Source: an uncultured Prevotellaceae bacterium
GTDB lineage: Bacteria > Bacteroidota > Bacteroidia > Bacteroidales > Bacteroidaceae
Reading direction: 5' to 3'
DNA length: 64,000 bases
Assembly: GCA_902784565.1 (NCBI GenBank)
Contig: CACZVE010000012.1
Location: forward strand, 1 to 64,000
The notes under the pieces were generated by a model. It made no database searches. It was not told the DNA's origin and saw only the letters and a program-made list of their open reading frames with translations. Positions 50,235 through 58,609 of the stretch are shown in pieces. A program made the translations under genes and the position numbers. Every line of letters begins with the position of its first letter. The stretch's first letter is position 1.

Positions 50235-52394
50235 TTAATCTTCTTCCTTCATCTCTTCCTCGTGCTGCTTGATCAGCGCCTGCTGGATGTCGTTCGGTAC
50301 CAGTTCATAAGAAGAGAACTTGGTGTTGAACGAAGCACGGCCACCGGTCAGCGAACTGAGTGCGATGGAGTAACTGGCCAACTCCTTGAGAGGAATCTTT
50401 GCAGAGAGTTTCTGATAACCAGCCTCGCTGTCCATACCCATGATGATGGCACGACGACCCTGCAGGTCACTCATCACATCACCCATGTAGTCAGCGGGTA
50501 CGAGTACTTCGAGGTCGTAGATAGGCTCCAACACCTTAGGACCTGCCTCCTTGAAGGCTGCCGAGAAGGCGTTACGGGCTGCCAACATGAATGACAATTC
50601 GTTGGAGTCAACCGGGTGCATCTTACCGTCGTAGACGATAACACGGACGTCACGGGCATAAGAACCTGTCAACGGGCCCTGCTCCATACGTTCCATCACA
50701 CCCTTCAAGATAGCAGGCATGAAGCGCATATCAATGGCACCACCGACCACGCTGTTGATGAAGACGAGTTTACCGCCCCACTCCAGATCCTTCTCTTCCT
50801 TCGACTTGATGTTCATCTTGAACTCCTGACCGTTGATGGTGAACGATGTCGGATCGGGCATACCGTCCTGATACGGTTCTACAATCAGGTGAACCTCACC
50901 GAACTGACCGGCACCACCCGACTGCTTCTTATGACGATAGTCGGCACGAGCCATCTTCGTGATGGTCTCACGATACGGGATCTTCGGCTCCAAGTATTCA
51001 ATCTGGATCTTCTCATTGTTCTCCATACGCCACTTCAAGGTGCGGAGGTGGAACTCGCCCTGTCCGTGAACGATGATCTGGCGCAACTCCTTCGACTGCT
51101 CGACCACCCATGTGGGATCCTCCTGACGCATCTTGTTCAGGGCAGACATCATCTTCTCGGTCTCAGACTCGTTGACGGCCTTGATGGCACGAGAGTACTT
51201 CGAGTTCGGATAGACGATGAAGTCAAACTTATTGTCGGCATCCTTGCCGTTCAGGGTGTTACCCGTCTTCACATCCTTCAACTTCACGGTACAACCGATA
51301 TCACCGGCATTGAGTTGATCCACCTGTACGCGGTTGGCACCAGCGCAAGCATAGAGTGTACCGATGCGCTCCTTCGAGCCACGGTCAGCATTTGTCAGGT
51401 CGTCACCACTCTTCACGGAACCGCTCATCACCTTGAAGTAAGATACCTCACCGATGTGGGGCTCCACACCAGTCTTGAAGAAATAGAGGGAAGCGGGACC
51501 GGCGGTGTCGGGAGTAATCTCCTTGCCAGCAGTGTTCTTCACCTTCGGCATCTCGTTGACGAAAGGCACCACGTTGCCGAGGAACTCCATCAGACGGCGC
51601 ACACCCATATCACGACCTGCGCAGACGCAGAACACGGGGAAGATGCTACGTGTAACGAGACCCTTACGGATACCCTCACGCATCTCGTCCTCACTGAGGT
51701 CTTCGGTCTCGAAGAATTTCTCCATCAGGGAGTCGTCACCGGCGGCAGCGGCCTCCACGAGGGCAGCCTTCATCTCCTTGGCCTTATCCAACTGGTCGGC
51801 GGGGATTTCCTCGATGATGGGTGCACCACCCTCGGGCTTCCATGAGTACTTCTTCATCAGCAGCACGTCGATCACGCTGTTGAAGCCGGCACCTGTGGCG
51901 ATAGGATACTGTACGGGCACGCAGTTAGGACCGTAGGTCTCTTTCAGACGGGCCAGGATCTGATCGAAGTCGCAGTTGTCGCGATCCAACTGGTTTACCA
52001 GGAAGATCACAGGCTTCTGGAACTTCTCTGTGTTGCGGAAAGCATTCATCGTACCCACCTCCGGGCCATACTGGCCGTTGACGAGGATCACAGCCTGATC
52101 CGTCACGTTCAGGGCGGTGATGGCACCTCCCACGAAGTCGTCAGAACCCGGGCAGTCGATGATGTTCAGTTTCTTGTTATTCCACTCCACATGAAAGACA
52201 GTAGAGAATACGCTGTAGCCGTATTCCTGCTCCACGGGGAAGTAATCGCTCACGGTGTTCTTCTGTTCAACAGTACCGCGACGCTTGATAATACCTGCTT
52301 CGAAAAGCATTGCCTCGGCAAGAGTGGTCTTGCCGCTACCCGCACTGCCAATGAGTGCGATGTTTTTGATCTCGTTTGTTTGATAAATCTTCAT
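50235..52394 (-). CDS. Elongation factor G-like GTPase (second EF-G type)
   Basis: A 719-residue translational GTPase with all EF-G domains. The P-loop is ALIGSAGSGKTTLAEAM, G3 is DCPGSDDF instead of the usual DTPGH, and G4 is NQLDRD. The later EF-G domains run to the end (YRETITK, GGAGQFGEVHL, KVLEPIYDLEVLVPADYMG). The G1 alanine-serine variation and altered G3 show that this is the divergent EF-G2-like paralogue typical of Bacteroidota, not the main factor beside rpsG/rpsL. Paralogues of this kind act in ribosome recycling or under starvation; which applies here is unknown. The C terminus is acidic (EEEMKEED). Confidence 0.88.
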   Translation of the reverse strand: MKIYQTNEIKNIALIGSAGSGKTTLAEAMLFEAGIIKRRGTVEQKNTVSDYFPVEQEYGYSVFSTVFHVEWNNKKLNIIDCPGSDDFVGGAITALNVTDQAVILVNGQYGPEVGTMNAFRNTEKFQKPVIFLVNQLDRDNCDFDQILARLKETYGPNCVPVQYPIATGAGFNSVIDVLLMKKYSWKPEGGAPIIEEIPADQLDKAKEMKAALVEAAAAGDDSLMEKFFETEDLSEDEMREGIRKGLVTRSIFPVFCVCAGRDMGVRRLMEFLGNVVPFVNEMPKVKNTAGKEITPDTAGPASLYFFKTGVEPHIGEVSYFKVMSGSVKSGDDLTNADRGSKERIGTLYACAGANRVQVDQLNAGDIGCTVKLKDVKTGNTLNGKDADNKFDFIVYPNSKYSRAIKAVNESETEKMMSALNKMRQEDPTWVVEQSKELRQIIVHGQGEFHLRTLKWRMENNEKIQIEYLEPKIPYRETITKMARADYRHKKQSGGAGQFGEVHLIVEPYQDGMPDPTSFTINGQEFKMNIKSKEEKDLEWGGKLVFINSVVGGAIDMRFMPAILKGVMERMEQGPLTGSYARDVRVIVYDGKMHPVDSNELSFMLAARNAFSAAFKEAGPKVLEPIYDLEVLVPADYMGDVMSDLQGRRAIIMGMDSEAGYQKLSAKIPLKELASYSIALSSLTGGRASFNTKFSSYELVPNDIQQALIKQHEEEMKEED

Positions 52395-52434
52395 ATCTGT
52401 CGGTTTTTTAGGTAAATTATTCGTTTTGAGTGCG

Positions 52435-52466
52435 CTAAATTAGACATTTTTTCAGAAATCACCAAA
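52435..52466 (-). promoter_or_regulatory. Promoter for the EF-G paralogue
   Basis: On the minus strand TTTG at 52466-52463, 20 bp, TAATTTAG at 52442-52435 (one mismatch to TAnnTTTG). Confidence 0.5.
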
Positions 52467-52495
52467 GAATTCTTCCATTAATTAAAATTAATTAG

Positions 52496-52503
52496 TATTT
52501 TTG
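52496..52503 (+). promoter_or_regulatory. -7 element for hemW
   Basis: TATTTTTG ends only 8 bp before the hemW ATG, so the mRNA leader would be very short or absent. Confidence 0.55.
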
Positions 52504-52511
52504 CAAGGAAA

Positions 52512-53624
52512 ATGGCAGGAATCTACATACATATTCCGTTTTGCAAGAGCCGTTGCATCTATTGCGGTTTCTATTCGACGACTCATCTGGACCTCCGTCA
52601 GCAGTATGTTGAAGCACTCTGCAAGGAGATGGCGATGCGCTGCTCGGATGCGCAGGACATCGCTTCCATCTACTTCGGTGGTGGCACACCCTCACAACTG
52701 AGCATTCCCCAACTACATCAGATCTTCGACGCCATATATAAATATAATAAGGTGTCGTCAGATGCCGAGGTAACCATCGAGATGAACCCCGATGATGTGA
52801 CAGAGGTGTTTGCAGACGGACTGTGTTGGCTGCCCGTCAATCGCGTATCAATGGGAGCCCAGACCTTCGACGACGAACGCCTGAAATGGTTGCACCGCCG
52901 CCATACCTCGCGCCAGGTGGCAGAAGCAATGGAACGCCTGCGCGACAATGACATCCAAAACATCAGCATCGACCTGATGTACGGATTCCCCGGTGAAACT
53001 CTATCCGACTGGAAGGCAGATATTGACGCCGCATTGAGTCTGGATGTAGAACATCTCTCCGCCTACTGTCTCATGATAGAAGAAGGCACGGAATTGTGGA
53101 GGAAAGTGGGAAGTGGAAAGTGGAAGGAGAATAGTGAGGAGACGGAACGAGCAATGTACGAATTCCTTATCGACAGACTCGAAGCCGCAGGTTATGAGCA
53201 CTATGAAATCTCCAATTTCGCCAGACCAGGCTTCCGCTCCTGCCACAACTCCGCGTACTGGAACGACACCCCCTATATCGGTCTCGGTGCAGCCGCCCAC
53301 TCCTACGACGGTCTCACCCGCAGTTGGAACATTGCCGACATCCGTCAGTACATCGAGGGCGTTGAGAACGGCAAGCGCCTTTTCGATGCTGAGACCATTG
53401 AAGGCGACACCCGTTACAACGACCGTCTCACGGTTGCCCTTCGTACCCGTGAGGGCCTCAACCTCTCGGAACTGTCGGCAAAGTACAAGGACTACTGTCT
53501 GAAAAATGCCCGTCGCTTCCTTAACGATGGTTTACTCCGTCTCATCCCCGACAAACACCTCACCCTCACCCGTCGTGGTCTATTCGTTAGCGATATGATC
53601 ATCAGCGAACTGATGCTAGTATGA
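52512..53624 (+). CDS. hemW: Radical SAM heme chaperone HemW
   Basis: A 370-residue HemW/HemN-like protein. The radical SAM motif CxxxCxxC is at residues 10-17 (IHIPFCKSRCIYCGFYS), with IYFGGGTPSQL, NPDDVTEVFADG and SMGAQTFDDERL. The HemW-type C-terminal domain is present. It lacks HemN-type features needed for coproporphyrinogen oxidation, so a heme-binding chaperone role fits better. A heptamer array (53102-53136) inserts KVGSGKWKENSEE near residues 197-209. Its 3' end overlaps the promoter region of nth. Confidence 0.9.
   Translation: MAGIYIHIPFCKSRCIYCGFYSTTHLDLRQQYVEALCKEMAMRCSDAQDIASIYFGGGTPSQLSIPQLHQIFDAIYKYNKVSSDAEVTIEMNPDDVTEVFADGLCWLPVNRVSMGAQTFDDERLKWLHRRHTSRQVAEAMERLRDNDIQNISIDLMYGFPGETLSDWKADIDAALSLDVEHLSAYCLMIEEGTELWRKVGSGKWKENSEETERAMYEFLIDRLEAAGYEHYEISNFARPGFRSCHNSAYWNDTPYIGLGAAAHSYDGLTRSWNIADIRQYIEGVENGKRLFDAETIEGDTRYNDRLTVALRTREGLNLSELSAKYKDYCLKNARRFLNDGLLRLIPDKHLTLTRRGLFVSDMIISELMLV
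53102..53136. repeat. Heptamer array 5 inside hemW
   Basis: Units GAAAGTG, GGAAGTG, GAAAGTG, GAAGGAG, AATAGTG on the coding strand, in frame. This is the only coding array whose AGTG-rich strand is the sense strand. Confidence 0.85.
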
Positions 53625-53626
53625 TG

Positions 53627-53658
53627 TTTGGTGGTTTGGAAAAAATAATGTATCTTTG
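53627..53658 (+). promoter_or_regulatory. Promoter for nth, leaving almost no leader
   Basis: TTTG at 53627-53630, 20 bp, TATCTTTG at 53651-53658. The nth ATG is at 53663, four bases after the box, so a leaderless mRNA is predicted. Confidence 0.75.
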
Positions 53659-53662
53659 CAGC

Positions 53663-54313
53663 ATGAAGAAAACAGAACGATTTGAGAAAATCTTGGCACA
53701 TTTCAGAAAACAAATGCCGAATGTGAATACCGAACTGGAGTTCGGGAGCGTGTTTCAGTTATTGGTGGCAGTCATCTTGAGTGCACAGTGTACGGACAAA
53801 CGGATCAATCAGGTGACACCGGAACTGTTCCGACACTATCCCGATGCGAAGACGATGGCAAAGGCAGAGTCGGAGGATATACTGGAATATATCCGTAGTG
53901 TGTCGTATCCGAATGCAAAAGCAGAGCACTTAGTGAAGATGGCTCGGGCACTGGTAGAGAAACACGACGGTGAGGTGCCTTCGGACATGAACCAGTTACT
54001 CGACCTGCCCGGTGTGGGACGGAAGACAGCAAATGTGATCCAGAGCGTCGCTTTCGGGAAGTCGGCACTCGCGGTGGATACGCATGTCTATCGAGTAGCC
54101 CACAGACTTGGCCTCGTCAGTAAACGTGACAATACGCCCTATAAGGTGGAACTGGCCCTGACCAAACACATACCGGAAGAAGACATCCCTGATGCCCACC
54201 ATTGGTTGTTGTTGCATGGACGCTATGTCTGTACTTCACGAAAGCCGCATTGTGAGAAGTGTGAACTGGCTCCTCTCTGTCCGAAAATTCTCGAAGACTC
54301 GAAACTGACATAA
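53663..54313 (+). CDS. nth: Endonuclease III
   Basis: A 216-residue base-excision-repair glycosylase/AP lyase. The helix-hairpin-helix is in DLPGVGRKTANVIQSVAFG with the catalytic lysine. The catalytic aspartate is in VDTHVYRVAHRLG. The C-terminal 4Fe-4S site is Cx6Cx2Cx5C (CTSRKPHCEKCELAPLC). The start at 53663 is chosen because the upstream in-frame ATG codons lie within the promoter. The stop is inside the shared terminator region. Confidence 0.95.
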   Translation: MKKTERFEKILAHFRKQMPNVNTELEFGSVFQLLVAVILSAQCTDKRINQVTPELFRHYPDAKTMAKAESEDILEYIRSVSYPNAKAEHLVKMARALVEKHDGEVPSDMNQLLDLPGVGRKTANVIQSVAFGKSALAVDTHVYRVAHRLGLVSKRDNTPYKVELALTKHIPEEDIPDAHHWLLLHGRYVCTSRKPHCEKCELAPLCPKILEDSKLT

Positions 54314-54348
54314 AAAAGATGCCGCCATTCCTCACAGAATGACGGCAC
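54312..54348 (-). terminator. Terminator of the sigma-factor operon
   Basis: TGCCGcCATTC (54320-54330) pairs with GAATGaCGGCA (54337-54347). On the minus strand a T run (TCTTTTTTA) follows, so it ends the operon coming from the right; it also lies just past the nth stop. Confidence 0.85.
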
Positions 54349-54365
54349 CCACTAGTAGTTTTAAT

Positions 54366-54875
54366 CTATTTTCTATTACCCTGTTGCATTCTGGGAGGGC
54401 GGGCCATAGGGTTACCCATCGGATTCCCCATAGGGTTACCCATTGTGTTACCCATCGGATTTCTGCCCCAGTTACGGAACAGTCCGCGGTGATACTGATC
54501 CTCAGCCTTGATGACATCGAAAACCTTAGAGGCAGGAAGTACACTGAGGAACTTGTTGTGATAGGTCTGCTGAATGCTCTTCAGTTCCAGTTCTACCTGA
54601 TCACGTTTCTGAATCACTTTCTTGCAGGCCTTCTCGTCTGCAGGCTTGATTTTCGACTCTGCCATCATCTGGTTGTAGATTGCACGCTGCTTCTTCTGCA
54701 TCTCCCTGAACATGGGGAAGAAGGCTGAGGCTTCCTGAGGGGTCAGACCGGCTTCCTTAGCAATATACTGCTCCATGTCAGCCTGATACTTCTCTGGCGA
54801 AAACCTCTGCTGTCCCTGAGCCCAAGCACCCAGTGCAAAAACAACAGCCAGACAATTAACGATCAGTCTCTTCAT
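54366..54875 (-). CDS. Spy/CpxP-like periplasmic helical protein with MGNP repeats
   Basis: A 169-residue exported protein with a signal peptide (cleavage after AWA near residue 19). The body is helical and charged: KYQADMEQYIAKEAGLTPQEASAFF, then MFREMQKKQRAIYNQMMAE, then KKVIQKRDQVELELKSIQQTYHNK. This is like Spy/CpxP-type or heavy-metal-sensor-type envelope stress proteins in Bacteroidota sigma operons. The tail holds four copies of MGNP/T in tandem (12-bp DNA repeats), ending MARPPRMQQGNRK. It follows the anti-sigma-like gene by 16 bp and ends at the operon terminator. A chaperone or sensor role is inference. Confidence 0.7.
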   Translation of the reverse strand: MKRLIVNCLAVVFALGAWAQGQQRFSPEKYQADMEQYIAKEAGLTPQEASAFFPMFREMQKKQRAIYNQMMAESKIKPADEKACKKVIQKRDQVELELKSIQQTYHNKFLSVLPASKVFDVIKAEDQYHRGLFRNWGRNPMGNTMGNPMGNPMGNPMARPPRMQQGNRK

Positions 54876-54891
54876 CTCTTTGTTTGATTAA

Positions 54892-55290
54892 TTAATAGTC
54901 AGACGACAGACAGGCATAGATTTCCTGATTGTCAATCATCGCATAGTCAGCAGCCTCGTCAAAGGAATAATAATCCATTGTCTGAACGGCCACCGCACTC
55001 TCAGTAGTAGGTGCAGCCATCGACTGGTCTTCATGCGACAAGTACGATGCCACACTGACGAACAGAACACACCCACAGGCAGCAGCATAGAGAAGAGGAC
55101 GCAGCCATACTGTCTTGGCTTTCTTTGCTTTCCTTATCTCCACGACCTGAGCACCTTTCTCTGCGTCGACCTTCGCCATGACCTGGCTTGCCAACGTATC
55201 GAAGTAACCCTCAGGAACCTTGAAAGGATTCTGCTTACCGACTCTTTCTATGAGAAATTTTTCTTCTTCCATACTCGTTTGACGTATCAT
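54892..55290 (-). CDS. Probable anti-sigma-like single-span membrane protein
   Basis: A 132-residue protein with a cytoplasmic N-terminal part (FLIERVGKQNPFKVPEGYFDTLASQVMAKV), one membrane span near residues 66-85 (LLYAAACGCVLFVSVASYL) and a short acidic exported tail. The layout matches small regulatory proteins that follow ECF sigma factors in Bacteroidota. The PFKVPEGYF motif recurs in that class as I recall. No zinc-binding HxxxCxxC anti-sigma motif is seen. The start may be ATG 55272. It is 12 bp after the sigma gene. Its role as sigma regulator is inferred from context. Confidence 0.7.
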   Translation of the reverse strand: MIRQTSMEEEKFLIERVGKQNPFKVPEGYFDTLASQVMAKVDAEKGAQVVEIRKAKKAKTVWLRPLLYAAACGCVLFVSVASYLSHEDQSMAAPTTESAVAVQTMDYYSFDEAADYAMIDNQEIYACLSSDY

Positions 55291-55302
55291 AATGTAAAAG
55301 GT

Positions 55303-55854
55303 TTAATCATGTGACTTAAAAAATTCAGAAATCTTTTTCACGGCGATGTGATAGGAGGCTTTCAGACTACCTTCCGAAGTGTTCAGCAACTGACTCATCT
55401 CACTATATTTCATCTCGTCGTAATAGCGCAGAGTGAAGACAGTGCGCTGAACCTCAGGCAGTTGGGCTATGGCTTCCTGCAACTGTGCCTCGGTCTCATC
55501 ACCATCGAAATAGTCATCGGCCATCAAGGTATTGGCCACACATGACTCATCGTCGTCGGTACTGACAAGACTCATATTTTTCTGACGACGCACGAAATCG
55601 AGACTCTCGTTGATGGCAATGCGCGACATCCAGGTCATCACCTTGGAATCGCCGTGAAAAGAACCGAGACCGTTCCATGCCTTGATAAAGGCGTTTTGCA
55701 ACACATCATTGGAATCTTCATGGGTGAGGACAATACGTCGCACCTGCCAGTACAACTGTTCGCTGTACAGGCGCACCATCATCTCAAATCCCTTACGCTG
55801 GGTATCGGGGTTCGATAGAAGGTCCTTGATCTGTTGGTCGCTATTCTTGTCCAT
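55303..55854 (-). CDS. ECF-type RNA polymerase sigma factor
   Basis: A 183-residue sigma-70 family extracytoplasmic-function sigma factor. Region 2 (about 25-95) has DSNDVLQNAFIKAWNGLGSF and WMSRIAINESLDFVRRQ; region 4 (about 120-175) has LPEVQRTVFTLRYYDEMKYSEM and SEGSLKASYHIAVKKI. Region 3 is absent, as expected. It is followed by an anti-sigma-like and a Spy-like gene and preceded 12 bp upstream by an L,D-transpeptidase gene, suggesting a cell-envelope stress regulon. The promoters it recognises are not evident here. Confidence 0.93.
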   Translation of the reverse strand: MDKNSDQQIKDLLSNPDTQRKGFEMMVRLYSEQLYWQVRRIVLTHEDSNDVLQNAFIKAWNGLGSFHGDSKVMTWMSRIAINESLDFVRRQKNMSLVSTDDDESCVANTLMADDYFDGDETEAQLQEAIAQLPEVQRTVFTLRYYDEMKYSEMSQLLNTSEGSLKASYHIAVKKISEFFKSHD

Positions 55855-55866
55855 TTGCGTTCTTTA

Positions 55867-57339
55867 CTACAATAAGATAGAGCCCATCTCACGACTGATT
55901 GTCTGGTCATAGCCGTAAAGGTCAGGCCACAACTCCACCACACCCGTCTTGGGGTTTGGGTAGGCTGTATAATAAATAATGTATAAGGGCACCTTAGGGG
56001 TCACGTCCTGATAGGAAATCAGACGGAAGGGTTTCTGAGCACCGGCATGTTCACGGACATAAGCCTGTCCTTGAGTCGTTTCCGGATGGATATCCATCGA
56101 GATACGCAGACGGTCTTTGGTCCACTCATCCGCATCGGGCAACAGGAAGCATGCCAGTTCGAAGGGCTTCTGCACACGGACACAACCATGTGAGAGGGTA
56201 CGCTTGTCTCGGTTGAAAGCACTCCGGTTGTTCGTATCGTGGAGATAGACGGCGAAATTATTTGGGAAACGGAAGACGATACGTCCCAGGGAATTGCCTG
56301 CCCCACCCTTCTGTCCGATACGCAGACGACCAGACACCATCTCTCCTGAAGTGACCTCCGCAGGATTCAGGGTATCGCCGGAACTGCGTTCTATGATATA
56401 ATACCTGTGACGGGCGAAATAAGCAGAGTCGCCACCATGACGGGCCACATCAGTCTTGACGATATTGTGGGGAATGATCCACTCCGGATTCACCTGCATG
56501 TAACTGATAGCACTATGTAACAACGGAGTCTTGTTTGTCGTGGCTCCACAACAGATGCGCATATCAAGTACAGAATCGGGAGCAACCGCCCAGAGTTGCT
56601 GGGAAGGGATATTCACCAACACCTTCCGTTCTGTTTCTCCGGGGTGTTTCATCTGCCAACGGCAACGTTCCATATTGACGGCAATCTTATGACGCTGATC
56701 CTTATCGGTGGTCTTTGTCAGTTGTCTCTGTAAGGCCTGATAGACATACCCTTCGGGATGCGAAGCCATGAGATAACTCATCCTGTCAGACGATGTCAGT
56801 TTCTGTTCTGCCTCCTTCGGATCGGGTATTTTCACTTCTTCATCGAAAAGACGGGCATACTCCGAACTGCCGGCCTTGATGTTCAGGTGATTGAATAGTT
56901 TCTCGGGCTGAAGAAAGCCATAGCGCTGACCAGTGACATAACTGACATACGCCTTCGACAACAAAGAGTCGAGACGGGGAAGCACCTCATTGATACTCAC
57001 ACCAACGGAATCGAAGGCAAGGAGATGCACGATCTGCAGGTCTTCGGCTATCTGGGGAACAAAAAAAGCGGTGGTATCAAGTCCGTGGACAGGCAGTTCA
57101 CTGCGCAGAAACGACAAGAAAGAGTCGGCATCCGATGACACGCCCATACGATCGAACCACTTCCCTTGGAGAGATGTGTCCAATGAATCAACAAAAGTAC
57201 CGAATGCTGAAAGGTCTGCCTCCGTAGGCTCACGGTTTCCTTCAACACAGGAAGCCAGGAGCACGCAAGTAACAGCAAGCAGACATGCTATCGAACGGAG
57301 ACCTTGCGCACAACATTGCCAACCTTCACAATGTAGCAC
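55867..57339 (-). CDS. L,D-transpeptidase (YkuD family) lipoprotein
   Basis: A 490-residue protein with a lipoprotein-like signal (LLAVTCVLLASC, lipid cysteine near residue 31). A long helical N-terminal region follows, then a peptidoglycan-binding-like stretch and a C-terminal YkuD catalytic domain (about 260-430) with the active-site motif SHGCVRVQKPFELACFLL and HDTNNRSAFN. This is the YcbB-type layout. It should form 3-3 cross-links or attach proteins to peptidoglycan in the periplasm. The start is unusual. ATG 57339 lies 52 bp inside the preceding gene, and no other Met is nearby. The sigma-factor gene starts 12 bp after its stop. Confidence 0.87.
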   Translation of the reverse strand: MLHCEGWQCCAQGLRSIACLLAVTCVLLASCVEGNREPTEADLSAFGTFVDSLDTSLQGKWFDRMGVSSDADSFLSFLRSELPVHGLDTTAFFVPQIAEDLQIVHLLAFDSVGVSINEVLPRLDSLLSKAYVSYVTGQRYGFLQPEKLFNHLNIKAGSSEYARLFDEEVKIPDPKEAEQKLTSSDRMSYLMASHPEGYVYQALQRQLTKTTDKDQRHKIAVNMERCRWQMKHPGETERKVLVNIPSQQLWAVAPDSVLDMRICCGATTNKTPLLHSAISYMQVNPEWIIPHNIVKTDVARHGGDSAYFARHRYYIIERSSGDTLNPAEVTSGEMVSGRLRIGQKGGAGNSLGRIVFRFPNNFAVYLHDTNNRSAFNRDKRTLSHGCVRVQKPFELACFLLPDADEWTKDRLRISMDIHPETTQGQAYVREHAGAQKPFRLISYQDVTPKVPLYIIYYTAYPNPKTGVVELWPDLYGYDQTISREMGSILL

Positions 57340-57605
57340 CCTTTTGGAATATTAAGTTCTATCTTCTGTGCTGGGCTCTCCACCTTCACATCCATGATTT
57401 TCTTTCCTGTCAAGGAGACAATCTCCAAGGTCTGACCTTCCGCACCAATCACGGAAAGGAATCCGTCACTATAAGTAATGGTGACATCCTGTTCCACAGC
57501 CATCTCCATGACACCTGCCAGATAGGCGGGAGCCGCATTGGCTGAAACGGGAACGAGGCAGGATAAAGCCATCGTGAACGATATGATGAATATACGCTTT
57601 GTCAT
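57288..57605 (-). CDS. Small exported protein with a T9SS C-terminal-domain-like fold
   Basis: A 105-residue protein: signal peptide (TKRIFIISFTMALSCLVPVSANA) followed almost directly by a beta-rich segment. From about residue 45 this segment resembles the type 9 secretion C-terminal sorting domain (ADLEIVSLTGKKI-like LEIVSLTGKKIMDVKVES, and IPKGCYIVKVGNVVRKVSV). There is no cargo domain. It is the first gene of the operon with L,D-transpeptidase and sigma factor and has a consensus promoter. It overlaps the next gene by 52 bp. It may be a remnant of a larger secreted protein or a stand-alone tail; no function is assigned. Confidence 0.65.
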   Translation of the reverse strand: MTKRIFIISFTMALSCLVPVSANAAPAYLAGVMEMAVEQDVTITYSDGFLSVIGAEGQTLEIVSLTGKKIMDVKVESPAQKIELNIPKGCYIVKVGNVVRKVSVR

Positions 57606-57627
57606 ATGCAATAGTCTATAATTTGTG

Positions 57628-57659
57628 CAAAGATAGTGTTTTTCAATGAAACAACCAAA
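57628..57659 (-). promoter_or_regulatory. Promoter of the transpeptidase-sigma factor operon
   Basis: On the minus strand TTTG at 57659-57656, 20 bp, TATCTTTG at 57635-57628. From here five overlapping or closely spaced genes run to the terminator at 54312-54348. Confidence 0.75.
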
Positions 57660-57681
57660 TTTTTAAGGCAAAAAATGCAGT

Positions 57682-58596
57682 TCAGACGTCAAAAACAGCC
57701 ATTTCGTTAGTCAAATAGGTATTCTCGAAGACTTTTTTCGCCTCTTCGAGCAACACATTCTCATCTTCGTAGCGTGAACTATAATGCCCCAGCAACAATT
57801 TCCCTACCCCAGCCTCTTTAGCCACCAGTGCTGCCTGACGGGCGGTGGAATGACAGTACTTTTCCGCAGACTGAAGACGGTCTTCACCATAGGTACTCTC
57901 ATGATAAAGCGTATTCACCCCCTTCAACAGTTCGTGCAGGGTCGGGATATATCGGGTATCAGTGCAATAGGCATAACTACGGGGAGGATCGGAGGGTTTC
58001 ACCAAACGACTATTGGGAATCACCTCGCCATCAGCAGTCGTCCAGTCGGCACCGTTTTTGATATTATTTACCTGACTGGTAGGAATCTGGTAAAAGTCCA
58101 TCATTTCCCGACGGATATGCGGCAAACCTTTTTTCTCCCGAATCAGATAGCCACAGGTGGGCATACGGTGCTGAAGAGGAATCGTCTCCACCGTCACACT
58201 GCGGTCTTCATAGACAATGGCGTTCTTCGTCGTATCCACAGGATGGAACTCTATCTCATACCCTAAGTCATGGGTAAAGAAGTCGATTTGGTTCTTTAGC
58301 ATCGGTCCCAGTTCCTCAGGCCCATGGATGTGGAGGGTAGCCGTGCGGCCCAAAAGACCGAAGGTAGATATCATACCGATGAGTCCGAAACAGTGGTCGC
58401 CGTGCAAATGGGTAATGAAGACATGACTCAACTTCGTGAAGCGTACCCGACAACGACGGAGTTGCATTTGGGTACCCTCGGCACAGTCGAGCATCAGTAC
58501 CTTGTCACGTACCTCAACCACCTGCGACGAAGCAGAATGACGAAGGGTGGGAAGCGCACTTCCACACCCTAAGATATGTACCTTAAACGGTTCCAA
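57682..58596 (-). CDS. rnz: Ribonuclease Z
   Basis: A 304-residue metallo-beta-lactamase-fold tRNA 3'-processing endonuclease. The metal motif HxHxDH is in VFITHLHGDHCFGLIGM, preceded by LILGCGSALP-like HILGCGSALPTLRHSASS. Further metal ligands are expected in YCTDTRY, LYHESTY and LLLGHYSSRY. All tRNA genes in the cluster at 19.6-20.1 kb lack an encoded CCA, which suits a role for this enzyme there, while tRNA-Arg encodes CCA. It is 13 bp after the lipocalin-like gene. Confidence 0.95.
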   Translation of the reverse strand: MEPFKVHILGCGSALPTLRHSASSQVVEVRDKVLMLDCAEGTQMQLRRCRVRFTKLSHVFITHLHGDHCFGLIGMISTFGLLGRTATLHIHGPEELGPMLKNQIDFFTHDLGYEIEFHPVDTTKNAIVYEDRSVTVETIPLQHRMPTCGYLIREKKGLPHIRREMMDFYQIPTSQVNNIKNGADWTTADGEVIPNSRLVKPSDPPRSYAYCTDTRYIPTLHELLKGVNTLYHESTYGEDRLQSAEKYCHSTARQAALVAKEAGVGKLLLGHYSSRYEDENVLLEEAKKVFENTYLTNEMAVFDV

Positions 58597-58609
58597 GCCT
58601 TAACCGTGA

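Noticed and set aside
50616-51845. Long open frame (409 residues) antisense to the EF-G paralogue
   Set aside because: Its composition (Leu/His/Val-rich) is typical of reverse reading of a highly expressed gene; the EF-G domains on the other strand are unmistakable.
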